Shown here in pieces: positions 11,589-21,740 of a stretch of 61,356 bases of DNA. A program made the translations under genes and the position numbers. Position 1 is the first letter of the stretch. The number at the start of each line of letters is the position of its first letter. Source of the stretch: Periconia sp. R9002 (Eukaryota > Ascomycota > Dothideomycetes > Pleosporales > Periconiaceae); contig JAMAHW010000135.1 of the NCBI GenBank assembly GCA_023627715.1, positions 1 to 61,356 on the forward strand, written 5' to 3'. The notes under the pieces were generated by a model. The model did not search any database, was not told the origin of the DNA, and saw nothing but the letters and a program-made list of their open reading frames with translations.

Positions 11589-13173
11589 ATGAGGATACAA
11601 GCGGATCGTGAAAAGAACACTACAAGAGTAAGCGCACCAAGATGGCGTACTGGGTGTCGCACATGTCGGTATGCTTCTTGACTTATGGGCCCTCTCCTTT
11701 CAGGCGAAGCTGACCTGATCAAGGAAAAGGCACATAAAGTGCGATGAGTCTCGCCCATCATGTTTGAACTGCATACATGCTGGATGGACTTGCGATGGCT
11801 ATGCAGTAGCCCATCGTAAAACAGAAACCGGCAATATGTCAGCTGCCTCAGCAGTTGCATGGCCAATTTCGAAGCGCATTGCCGCCTATGCAATACCCTT
11901 CAAGGTTCCAGGCTCCCAGAGAGATCGCCAAATGCTGCATTATTTCTGCGTCCAAGGTTCTGCTGACATATCGGGTCACTTCAATATACTATTTTGGAGG
12001 GAGGAAGTTCTCCGGCGGTGTCACCAGGAACCAGTTGTACGTCAAGCACTCGTAGCACTTTCGTTGCTTCATCACAAGCAAACTACGACCACGGCACCAG
12101 GATACCAAGTTAAGAACGGCGAAATTCTTGAACAGTACGGGAAAGCTCTTCGCGCACTCAGAAAGCGCCTAGCACAGGCCAATATCGAAGTGATACCCAC
12201 CGCTTTGACCTGCTGTATCTTGTTTCATTGTATCGCCGCAGGTCTTGACGATGCTGAGGCAGCGATGTGTCATTTGGAAAATGGTCTGAAGATACTTCGT
12301 TTCAGCGCCGCGAAACAATCTGGGGATTCAAATGTATTGAGTTGTGTTCTCGCTGGACTGGACCTACAGGCCACGTTCTTCGACGACGCACGCACGCCTT
12401 GCGTCGAACTTACATATACCTTGATGAACGAAGACCCAAGCACTGCTACTCATATTTCGAAGTTTTCGAACCTGGATGAGGCCTACCAGACTTTGCTTGT
12501 ACTTGAAAACCTGCTTTTTCGCTTCCTGACTGCAAATATGCAGTACAAAACTTCGGACAATTGCCAGGTTCCAACGTCTGTGCATTCTTGCAAAGTCCAG
12601 CTTATGGAATATTTCCAGACGTGGCGACAACAATTCGGTCCTTTTTGGGCTGAAAATTGTCTCGTTGCTGACACAGTCTGTGGCGCCCAAACTTTGCTTG
12701 TCCACTGGCACATGTCAATTATGCTCCTCGAAGCGAACTATCCCGCAAATTCTTCTGTTTTCGGACAAGTTCCCAACATACAAGCTGAGCACATCCTGGA
12801 TATGATCGAGGACATTCTGAAAAGGCGCAAGTCTACTACGGTAACAACAGGCATGTTAAAGAGCTTCTCATCTGAAGCTGGCATAGTTGCTGCATTGTTC
12901 GTTTTGGCCATGAAGTGTACGGATGAGCACGTGTGTAACAGGGCTATGGCACTACTCTCCGAATCGCAAAGACGCGAAGGCTTATACGAATCCAACAAAA
13001 TGTTACATATCATCAGACGGTTTACTTCATTTAGGCAAGAACAGAAAGTCTCTGCGGATCGGACAACTGGACAAGCTAAAACACAATCTCTAGAAAACTT
13101 TTTTACGAAACGACTTGACAGATCTAGGATACAAATGGATAAGATAGCTGAATGCTTAGAGACACCTATGTAA
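11589..13173 (+). CDS. Zn2Cys6 transcription factor
   Basis: Exons 11589-11668 and 11724-13173 (55-nt intron, donor GTATGC, branch GCTGAC, acceptor CAAG) give 509 aa. The splice is what builds the zinc cluster: CRTCRKRHIKC from the join, then DESRPSCLNC and IHAGWTC, i.e. C-x2-C-x6-C-x6-C-x2-C-x6-C at about residues 20-50. A preceding basic stretch fits DNA binding. The rest is helical and resembles the C-terminal regulatory region of fungal binuclear-cluster factors. The long open frame alone begins after the first three cysteines, so an annotation without the first exon would miss the DNA-binding domain. It is a nuclear regulator with unknown targets; its tail converges on the aspartic protease with a 41-bp gap. 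Confidence 0.85.
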
Positions 13174-13214
13174 ACTATAACATGACCTTAATACTCTTTC
13201 TGATTGACCATTCC

Positions 13215-14528
13215 TCAGGAAAGCCAAAGCACAATGACCACCGCCAGGCCAGCAGACCACAAAATAGGAGTGCTGGATGGGGCTGTACCGGTCTTGGAGA
13301 TCGGCAGAATATGGGAATCGTTAGATATCCTTGTTGCGAAGCGCATTTCCTCCTTTTTGAAGTCGAACACTGCCACTACGTTTCTCAAAAATGCATCGCC
13401 CAGAAAGTTTAGGGAAAGACCATTTTCTTCCCCCGTGGGCGCGACACTGGAGTAACAGATACCACTTTCGTCACGATATATAAGATCCTCTGGACTTTGG
13501 TGCCAGAATGTGCGACCATCAAGAATAATGCCAAGCTCTGGAGTGTTGGCGTCACAATCGACGAGGTACGTATTTGATTTCTCGTCGAAAACCCCTGCAG
13601 GGTCAAAGGCCGTATTGATTGCTTCAGCAATATCTTTCGGAAGGAGATTTAGTTGGTTTCCAGTATCAACAACTGCCTGAAACGAGAATGAGGGACCAGG
13701 AAATGGGGAAAGTGTAGAGGAATTCTTGATTACAACGCCCTCGACCGTTAGCGTCATTAGACTGATTAGACGCTGACCTCCAGTCAATGCTTCCGGAAGG
13801 CCTTCTGTGATTTCGATTGGTTTGACCGCCCAGTCGTTGGAATGTGCCACAGGAGGCAGCTCACCCAGACTGAGCCACCCGCCTGGGCTGTTTGTTGTAT
13901 TCTGGATAGGTCGCGTAAGAGCAAAGCTGTACCACGGCTCTACCAGTCCCTGTTTATACATGCTGACGAAGACCGGATCGTACACCGCACGATTGGAGAG
14001 TAATGTCTTATTGTCGAGATTTGTGCCAGGATGTGCCGACGTCAGTGAAGGAAAACCCAGCCCAAGAACTCCACTTCCCAGATGATCGCCTATGTCATTC
14101 GTTCTGTCGACCAGGCCGATTTTCTGGTCTAAAACTGTAATGCCACCCAGTGTCACGTTGGCGTACGCGACCTTTCCAGTTGCGATCCCAGATCCATACT
14201 TCACACCAAATGTCTGGTTGTGTACATATTCGGTCGAGTTGGGGACCTCGTATGTGCCACCAAAATGACAGTCTTCTTGTGAAGTTTCCCCGTTGTCCGA
14301 TGGATTAACACACTGGAAGGTATCGACAGCAACCCACAAGTCGCTGCTACCTGTGTCAGGGACAACGTAGAAGTCTTTGTTGTTCAACCTGACTCCGACT
14401 TCAAAAGTGACACCGTTCTGGGTTGAGATGAGAGGAGAGAGACCAATTTGCCGACGCCGAATCGGAAAAGTCATGCTGAATGCTAGCCCAGCACACCCCA
14501 ACAATGATAATTGACTGAAAAGAAGCAT
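13215..14528 (-). CDS. GPI-anchored pepsin-like aspartic protease
   Basis: Single exon, 437 aa from the ATG at 14528. Residues 1-18 are a signal peptide (MLLFSQLSLLGCAGLAFS). VVPDTGSSDLWVAV gives the first catalytic Asp at about 58, and AVVDTGNQLNLLP the second at about 288; the second motif has Asn where Ser/Thr is usual, as in some ascomycete relatives. Several N-glycosylation sequons follow. The C-terminus ends in SSTPILWSAGLAVVIVLWLS, a GPI-attachment signal, so a yapsin-like surface protease is likely. A further in-frame ATG at 14597 was not chosen because a TATA box (14602-14610) sits only a few bases upstream of it, while it lies at a normal distance from 14528. Confidence 0.85.
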   Translation of the reverse strand: MLLFSQLSLLGCAGLAFSMTFPIRRRQIGLSPLISTQNGVTFEVGVRLNNKDFYVVPDTGSSDLWVAVDTFQCVNPSDNGETSQEDCHFGGTYEVPNSTEYVHNQTFGVKYGSGIATGKVAYANVTLGGITVLDQKIGLVDRTNDIGDHLGSGVLGLGFPSLTSAHPGTNLDNKTLLSNRAVYDPVFVSMYKQGLVEPWYSFALTRPIQNTTNSPGGWLSLGELPPVAHSNDWAVKPIEITEGLPEALTGGQRLISLMTLTVEGVVIKNSSTLSPFPGPSFSFQAVVDTGNQLNLLPKDIAEAINTAFDPAGVFDEKSNTYLVDCDANTPELGIILDGRTFWHQSPEDLIYRDESGICYSSVAPTGEENGLSLNFLGDAFLRNVVAVFDFKKEEMRFATRISNDSHILPISKTGTAPSSTPILWSAGLAVVIVLWLS

Positions 14529-15167
14529 CGAGGCGATGATGGGGTAAAGGCGTTGCGGAAATATGATGAAAACTATTGTTTGCACTCCGGATCGCATTCC
14601 CTTATATATAATCGTGCGATGCAAATTTCAAGCAGCTACCTAGCATCATGAGACGGGGCGCTATGTTGCTTAGATGGTACGACAGATTAACATTATAACA
14701 AGGCCAAATGTAAATATCCACAATCTTGGGTGAGTTTGCATTGTTCTCGACAATAACAGTGTTGATTGGCTCTATCGTCTACTCTATCCTCTCATTTTAG
14801 GCGTTTGTGCACAATGCAAAGACGTAGGCGTTGTGGCTATGCCGCTAGGTGAAGGTTCGAAACTTGTAATTGGCCAAGTCGTCAATTTTGCAAACTCCAG
14901 GGTTTCGTCGCCCCACATGAAAAATTGCGTGTAAGAAATGTAGGCAGGGCACTGTCGTAAGCACGCTAACCTCTGCGGCTGAGACACGGCAATAAGCCTT
15001 GTCCACGGCTAAAGTCGGAATATGAATGTGGGATTTGGTAGCTTCGTATTTCGATAGATAACATTTGAACTCCACTCAGTGCTATTACAAATGCACGTAT
15101 TATAATCATCACTAATATTTACGAGTCCAACCAGTCACCGGCTTCATTCCTCATTATCGTCCTTACC
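14529..15167. other. Divergent promoter region, protease and Zn2Cys6 gene
   Basis: This 639-bp gap separates the protease (minus) and the second Zn2Cys6 gene (plus), which are head-to-head. Apart from the TATA box at 14602-14610, no RNA gene, repeat or further coding exon is visible. Confidence 0.4.
14602..14610 (-). promoter_or_regulatory. TATA box of aspartic protease gene
   Basis: TATATATAAG on the minus strand, about 75 bp upstream of the chosen ATG at 14528. It decides the start: the ATG at 14597 would be inside or before the likely transcription start. Confidence 0.55.
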
Positions 15168-17396
15168 ATGACTCGCGCCTGTGTTCGCTGCCACGAGAAG
15201 AAAGTCCGCGTATGGTGATCATACCCTCTCTCAGTGCACCAAATAAGCTCACGCACCTACTTAGTGTTCCGGACATCCACAATGTCGCAAATGCACCGGT
15301 GCCGGAGTAGAATGCCAGCCGCACCAACGACGGAGAAAAACACTTGAACGCCAGTGAGTGACGTAGTTCAATATCCGCACCTATGCATTAAGCCTTACGA
15401 AACATTCAAAAGTTTAAAAGAGAGGATAGAATGGCTGGAAAGTCAGTTACAACAGCACATTGGAGGTTCAATCAAAGAGATTGCTACCGGCACTGTTTTG
15501 CAAGCTAGCCGGCTGCGTAATGAATTCGTTATCCCCGAACAAACATCGGATCACCCAGAGATACCCATCGAGTCTTCATATCATGAACAGAGACAAAATA
15601 ATTCATACGGAAACACAACAGCAGACGAGGCAACAGAAATTAGTCTCGTCACTTTGAATGCAACAGGAGAGATGCGCTATCTGGGGCCCTCGAGTGGAGT
15701 CTCATACGCCCTCTATGCAGCCAAAACTTTGTCTTCGCTTCCAGACCCACGTCGGCCAACCTTTAGGATTTTCGACTCAGTGGTTGACGATGCTAATCCA
15801 GACAATCAATTACAAATCCTCTCTGCTGATGAATGTAATGCGTTGCTGCAGTCTTATCGTATGTGGATTGAGCCTCTGTATCCTGTCCTGTCTCCTAAGA
15901 CATTGAAGAATCTAGTAGAAGGCTGCTTTCCTTTACAGTCCGCCAGTGTTCCTCCATCAACAAAAAACGCCGACCAAGCTCTTGATATGACCCTCTACTA
16001 CCTTATCATGGCACTTGGTACTCTCCATATCGGAAACCTCACAAAAGAGATGCAAGATCAATCACCCTTAGCTTCATACGCCTCGTCTTCTAAACTATCA
16101 GCTACTGGATTCTACAATCATGCGATCAAATGTTTCGACATGGGCGCTCAATGTCATAAACCAAGCATCCCTTTCATACAAGTTTTGCTGCTTATTTCAA
16201 TCTACAGCACACACCAACCAATAGCTACAAGCCAATGGCAAATAACTGGAATGGCCTTACGGGTAATTATCGTTCTCTTGACAATAACTGTCGAACTAAG
16301 ATCATGTAGTTGGCCGTCGAATTTGGGCTGCACAACCCTTCAAACACATCGAAAGTGTTGAAGCCCACACAAGATGAACAAAATGGCGTCTTTTGGTCGG
16401 TGTATACACTTGAAATCAGCCTTGCATACAACCTTGGGCGTCCTCCTTCGATTTTGGAAACCCACATTACCACAAAGGAGCCAGAAGCTTCCGGTCCTAC
16501 ATTGTTCAATTCCCTGCATATCAGACATCGACGGATCCAAAGCTGCATTATTTCCGAGATATATGGTATGAATAGTCGAAAAATGAATATCGGCAATGTG
16601 AAGATCTCTATCGATAGACTTCAGCGGGATCTTGATGACTGGAAAGCTACCATCCCGCAATCTGATGAATTATATCAAAGCTGTCCTTATCCATATCGGT
16701 ATATGTAGTTTGATAGTTTCGCCAATATATGGTCTAACAAAAATTAGATTCTGGACTCGGCTGTATCATGGAACTACGTTTGTCCTCCACCGAGCAAGCC
16801 CCATGTGCCCTACTCCTTCGGTTGAGTCACGAAAGATTTGCATCCAGTCAGCCGGTCTCTATATCCAGGATGTTCTCGATTTATTGCAAACGAGTAATGT
16901 GCCTCTCTCTTGGATGCTTGTTCAGGGGACTGTGTTTGCTGGCTTGACAATGCTGTTCACCGCGAGAACGGGTTTGAAACAATTGGATGGGCGTGATGAT
17001 TTGCTTGCCCTCCTAACTGACCTTCCCACTTGGACCCGAGACTGCTCAGTTTGTCTCGCTATTATGAACGAGCGGTTGCCAGGGAAACCCCTTTCAAAGC
17101 TTCATGCGCGACTTGACGCTTTGACTAATGATGTTTTGCATGGAATTTACGAAGGTGTTATTTCCACTCATGAACCAATCAATCGTGCAGACGATGCTCC
17201 CTTTCCGAAATTCAACGGGTTCAATCCTAGTCCGAATTTTGACGAATATTTCCCCGATGGTAGTCTCGGTGGTTTGGGGAGTGGTATCGAGTTTCTGGGT
17301 GACATGTTAGGATTAGTCCTACACAATCATTTTGGGATAGTTTTACTACTAATTAGCATGGTGTTATCCTTTTATCTTGAGCGAATGGCACACTAA
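15168..17396 (+). CDS. Zn2Cys6 transcription factor with fungal_trans domain
   Basis: Five exons: 15168-15209, 15265-15353, 15413-16262, 16310-16698, 16748-17396; introns 55, 59, 47 and 49 nt. The product is 672 aa. Exons 1-2 encode the zinc cluster: CVRCHEKKVRC, then SGHPQCRKC and TGAGVEC (C-x2-C-x6-C-x5-C-x2-C-x6-C, residues about 5-31). QRRRKTLER and a coiled LKERIEWLESQLQQ dimerisation helix follow. The middle contains MALRLAVEFGLH and FWSVYTLEISLAYNLGRPPSI, the signature of the fungal-specific transcription factor domain (PF04082). Every splice keeps frame across conserved motifs. A terminal hydrophobic segment (VLLLISMVLSFYL) is unusual for this family and could mean the last exon really ends differently. 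It is a likely local regulator; it converges on the aminotransferase gene. Confidence 0.85.
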
Positions 17397-17471
17397 TATT
17401 TTTTGTATCTTCAATTTGTATATAAGATGCTGTTCAATCTAGTTACTTTCTACCCCATTCTGCAAAGTATC

Positions 17472-18981
17472 TCACACCCGCAACTGCGAAATGGCTTCCC
17501 GGATTGCGCTGGTTGCCTCTGCTAAAAGCGGCAAGTCCAAAACAGCTCCATCCTTCACGGCCGATGCTAAGAGCTTATACCCTTTCTCGTATTTTTCGTT
17601 TTGATCCGCGAAGTAAAGATAACTAGTTGCAATCGGCAGTCGATACCTCCCCCCTATCAAGCCATCATCCTCCTCACCAAAAGCAGAGCCCGGCAATGTT
17701 GCAATGCCGAATTGACGGAGCAGCCACTGCGCCAGCTGGTAGCTTGTCTCTATGTGCATACTTCTCAGTCGCACGGCAAATGGCTGAAAAGATGGGTACA
17801 AATAAAAGGCCCCTTTTGGTTCTGGTACATCAAGTCCGCATTCCTTCATGACCTGGAATAGTGCCAAAGTACACCTTCGGTGAAGGGCTCTGGCTTGAGC
17901 CCTGTATAGATCCATTTCGGGAGTGATATCGAATGCTATGGCTGCCGCTTCTTGGGCGGGGGCCGATGCTGCCGACCAGCATTCTGACGCATATGCTAGG
18001 ATCGAAGATTTCACACTGGTCCCAAAATCGTTGAGCGGCAAGACGGAATATCCGATACGCCAACCGCCAGCTGAATACGTCTGACATTCATTAGCAAGCT
18101 GTACTGTTCCCACGCACCAAAATAAGGTACCTTAGAAAGCCCACCCGTCATGATCCACCTTTCCACGGTGGAATTATCACCATAGAATGCGCTCGGAGAA
18201 CTTTCTTCGTCAAAATATAGATCAGAGTATATTTCGTCACCGATAAGAGTGATTCCACGGTCTTTGCAGAACGTAGTGATCAAGTGCAGGTTGCGCCTTG
18301 TATAGCATTGGCCAGTCGGATTAGAAGGGCTATTTATGAGCATGATGCGAGGGTTACCCCCACTCTCGATTGCTTTGTTGTAAGCTTCTCGAAGAGATTG
18401 TTCTTACTGTTATATTAGCACAGCGCTCTACGTGGATTCAGTCAGAGCAACGATACCTGTGATGCTGTGACGATTCTTCTCGCTCGTTTCAATCCAGAAC
18501 AGTCGCTTGCCAGCATGCAGAATTTGCGGTTCATAACTCACCCACGAGGGACGCGGAAGGAGTACATCCCCACGTAGGATATCAAACAGTGCGAAGAGAA
18601 GCGGCTTCGAGCCTGGCGCAATCACAACCTGTTCCGGGCTGATTTCCATTTCGAGACGTCGGCTTTGGAATCTAGCAATTGCCTAAGTTCAATGTTAGTT
18701 ATCATCTTCGTCAAAAGAAAAATTGATACTCTCACCTCTCGAAGTTTTGGAAGTCCTGCGACAGGAGAATAGTTCGTAGCGAGGCTGGAATGTCGAATTG
18801 CAGCCGCGACACTACTCGGCAAAGGGAATGTTGCTTCTCCAAAGCCCAAGTGCACAATCCTACGTCCTTTGCGCATTTCCTCTTGGACTAATTCGTTGAT
18901 CTCAAGAGTAGCGGATTGGCGTAATTGACGTGCAAGTGGCGTCAAGAACGAGCCTGGAGTGCTGTCCACAGATTCAGTCAT
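17472..18981 (-). CDS. PLP-dependent class I/II aminotransferase
   Basis: Four exons: 18981-18736, 18682-18457, 18402-18131, 18080-17472; introns 53, 54 and 50 nt. The product is 450 aa. Motifs of fold-type I aminotransferases occur in order: HLGFGEATFPLPSSV and NYSPVAGLPKLREAIARF (substrate and loop region), VVIAPGSKPLLFALFD, INSPSNPTGQCY (NPTG), and LIGDEIYSDLYFDE (the cofactor-binding D and Y). Finally GGLSK-TYSAGGWRIGY has the Schiff-base Lys at 248, the last residue of exon 3, and the phosphate-binding Arg. All catalytic residues are present. Substrate is unknown; it resembles aspartate/ACC-synthase-like enzymes. It lies tail-to-tail with the regulator at 15168. A TATA box and CGG dyads lie upstream. 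Confidence 0.88.
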
Positions 18982-19056
18982 TCTGGTATTTTGTTAAAGA
19001 AGATTGATAGTAGTAAAAAGAAATCTGATGCCCAGTTCAAGTGTTGCCATTGAGAC

Positions 19057-19064
19057 TTATATAG
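19057..19064 (-). promoter_or_regulatory. TATA box of aminotransferase gene
   Basis: CTATATAA on the minus strand about 80 bp before the ATG at 18981, the expected spacing for a fungal TATA promoter. Confidence 0.5.
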
Positions 19065-19128
19065 TGCAAAGAATCCCTATAATTCCTGTCGGAAAATGAG
19101 AGGTATCACTGAAACTGGTATGGATGGT

Positions 19129-19144
19129 CGGCAAAAAATCGCCG
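19129..19144. promoter_or_regulatory. CGG-N10-CCG dyad, candidate Zn2Cys6 site
   Basis: CGG at 19129-19131 and CCG at 19142-19144 are separated by 10 bp, the inverted-triplet layout bound by Gal4-type dimers. A second symmetric element (CGCCG, 13 bp, CGGCG) starts about 25 bp further upstream. Both lie within about 230 bp of the aminotransferase start and close to two Zn2Cys6 genes. Confidence 0.4.
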
Positions 19145-19989
19145 AAGCATCAGCTGGAAGGGGTTTCAATCGCCGTTCCTCGCGACTTCGGCGTTCGCAG
19201 GATGTCGGCGCTAAAGAGCTCCGATGACTTTATTCTTCAATATGTTCCCACGTTCCTTACTATTAGCCTGAATATAAATTCCTTTGCATCTTCCCTACGC
19301 TATATACTCTATTCTATAGTAACAGACGCGACCTAAGCTGAAACACAAGTATTTGGGACTGACAATGAACGCATAACTCACGCTGAAACCATACTTAGGA
19401 TAAATCAGACGAAAAGTGATAAGAATAGTGAACGTCCTGAGCAACTTTTGAAGTTTAGCATGCGGCGATGCCCTTCCACATTTTTGAAAGATGAAGAAAG
19501 GTACTGTGCTGCCGTAACTGATGCATTAATGCTAGTTCTACTTTATAAGGATGGATGCGAATGTAAAAGACCGCAGGTATTTAAAGGAGGCACTCAGCAT
19601 CCTGGAAAGTATGTAGGAAGGGGCAGTGGAACTGGGGGTAGCATTCAATATGTACTTATTCCCCCCTAAATGACTGGAACTCAACTCTTTCTGCGACAGA
19701 TATTACACTGCGCTTATAGAAACTTGTTAAAACATAGACATAAATAAGTTATAGACAATTTTGATAGTACGAATACTACCTAGGCTGACTGGGCCTAGTT
19801 TAAGAAAGTGGTTTAAAAAGATAGTTATACAAATTCTACGATAAAATAACGAGAAAACGTTAGGTGTAGAAAATTGTATGAAGATTTTGATTATGACTAT
19901 ACATTGGTAGTGGAGTAGCTCACAGTTCGAAATAAGTCTATCGGAATACAAGGAGATGATTACAGTCTGTTTGTACCAGGGAAAGCCGA

Positions 19990-21108
19990 CTAAACCGTGA
20001 CAACAAGCTTCTTGGTGGATACGCCCTTCCTGACCAAATCCAACCCCGCCTGAATGTGCTCCAATCCGTGCCCCAATATCTGAGGCTCCGGCGCCGCAAC
20101 ATATGTGCCAGCCGCAAGTGCTTCAGGCAAAAAGTGTTCATAGATGGCGCTACCGACTTCATTCGCCATCAAATCGTCCCCCCAGATGAACTTGTACTCA
20201 ATACCCTTGAGTTTGCACTTCAACATTGTGGATACATTGAACCAAAGGAACCTAGCGATGAATGAGACAAGGTCCAGTCCTTTTGGAGGCGATTGCTTCG
20301 GCTGGGGTAGACTGGCTTGTGAAATGAATTTTCGGCCGTCGGTCGCACCGACAATCTCAATGCAGGCTTCCATAGAACCATCGCCTATAGCGATAGCCCC
20401 TGCGAGTTTCTTGCCTTTGAGAGCGGAAATAATGTCTGTGCGAGCGGTAGCACTGCGGTAGTCGAATACCTTGGTTGCACCTAGATTCTGGACGTATTCG
20501 AAATTCTTAGGGGAGGCGGTGGTGATGACTTCGTAGCCGGCTGCGACTGCGAGCTGAATGGCGTTGCTTCCCAGACTGGTTGATCCGCCCCAGACGAGTA
20601 AGGTTTGTCCCGTCGAGTTTTTTTGTGTCTTTGTGTTTGGATGTTGGAGACTGAGAAAGTCTTTCATGAACAAACCGCACGCTGCGGTGGACAGAGTCAG
20701 AGGTAGCACGCATGCGCGTTCAAAGGTGAGATGGTCTGGAATGTTGGCGACCAAGTTATCGCGGAGTACGACATATTCCTGGAATGCACCTTCGCACGCG
20801 CGGTTGCTCCTCTTGTCCATGCTGACGGCGTGCCCAACGACTCGATCGCCAGGCTTGAACCTGCTGACTAGCGGGCCGACTTCAACGACTTCGCCAGCCA
20901 CATCGTCGCCGAGGATGAATGGCAATTTGATCCACTTGAACATCATGTCGCCCATTGCTTGCGTTGCAGCATCGACGTAATTGATGGCGATGGCCCGAGC
21001 CTTGACGACCACCTCGTTTTCGCCGGGGGGAGTATAGGGCGCTGTTTTGACTTCCAAAGGTTTTGGGTATTTTGCGGTCATCCAAGCTGCTTTGTTTGTT
21101 GGAGACAT
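19990..21108 (-). CDS. Medium-chain zinc-less reductase (enoyl reductase-like)
   Basis: Single exon, 372 aa. The N-terminal GroES-like half has PPGENEVVVKARAIAINYVD and LGDDVAGEVVEVG; the Rossmann half has TLLVWGGSTSLGSNAIQLA, a NADPH-binding glycine motif of MDR enzymes, followed by ASPKNFEYVQNLGATKVFDYR. The catalytic-zinc cysteine and structural zinc cysteines of alcohol dehydrogenases are missing, placing it among zinc-independent quinone/enoyl reductases (ToxD/LovC-like trans-enoyl reductases are the nearest fungal relatives I recognise). Such proteins often partner polyketide synthases, but none is in this window. Cytosolic; no targeting signal is seen. Confidence 0.85.
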   Translation of the reverse strand: MSPTNKAAWMTAKYPKPLEVKTAPYTPPGENEVVVKARAIAINYVDAATQAMGDMMFKWIKLPFILGDDVAGEVVEVGPLVSRFKPGDRVVGHAVSMDKRSNRACEGAFQEYVVLRDNLVANIPDHLTFERACVLPLTLSTAACGLFMKDFLSLQHPNTKTQKNSTGQTLLVWGGSTSLGSNAIQLAVAAGYEVITTASPKNFEYVQNLGATKVFDYRSATARTDIISALKGKKLAGAIAIGDGSMEACIEIVGATDGRKFISQASLPQPKQSPPKGLDLVSFIARFLWFNVSTMLKCKLKGIEYKFIWGDDLMANEVGSAIYEHFLPEALAAGTYVAAPEPQILGHGLEHIQAGLDLVRKGVSTKKLVVTV

Positions 21109-21740
21109 TATGTAGTCTATGGGTAGGAATGCGGGTTGTTGCTATTGATTACAAGAACAGTAAGTAGAGAAAAGTTGAGAGGAAGAGTGCGAAACTGAGA
21201 AGTTGTGATTGATGCTTGATGTTGGGACCGTCGAAGTTGGAATTGAAGACATTGATGCGAACATTTATATCAGGACTGCCAATCGTCGGCTTGATTTCTG
21301 TCCATTTTGCAGGAGGGCCGATGTGGGCCAAAGTTGCGATGGGCGCGCCCGATGGTGTTACGCCCCACGGCTCGGAGGAATGGTGAAGACGATGAATGTG
21401 TTCTGAGAGGCCGTTGGCTGACTGGTGCAAGATGCGGATAGAGTGATGTCTGACAACGGATCGGATTCGGGGGAATTAAGTGGGGCGGGGCGTTGCCTCA
21501 CCGTTGCCGACCAGCACTTGACCTCATTTGGGCTAGCACCAGCCCGTAATCCGTTAGTGACGTCCCTTCTTTATCCGTAACCGAGGGTCTAGCGCAACTC
21601 ACGATCCACGTGCTCGCCTTCACAAACGCTCAAACTTATACTTATCTGAATATTTATGTAGCTTTTGGGAGACAATCTTTTTTATAAACACTATGAGACG
21701 GCCAATTACCTATGAAAACCCATCGTACTCACACGTACTC
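21109..21740. other. Intergenic, no gene seen
   Basis: Contains the promoter of the reductase at 21108 and the 3' flank of the STAND-like gene. Open frames here carry no motif. Confidence 0.4.

Larger units (their letters stand above)
18982..19989. other. Intergenic with small AT-rich relic
   Basis: No gene is supported. It holds the aminotransferase promoter (TATA, CGG dyads) and, at about 19690-19900, an AT-rich patch of TA-rich sequence resembling the RIP-like block at the left end, perhaps a small transposon relic. Confidence 0.4.

Noticed and set aside
14529..14624. An upstream start for the aspartic protease
   Set aside because: The outermost codon is TTG, and the ATG at 14597 abuts the TATA box; the ATG at 14528 begins directly with a clean signal peptide.
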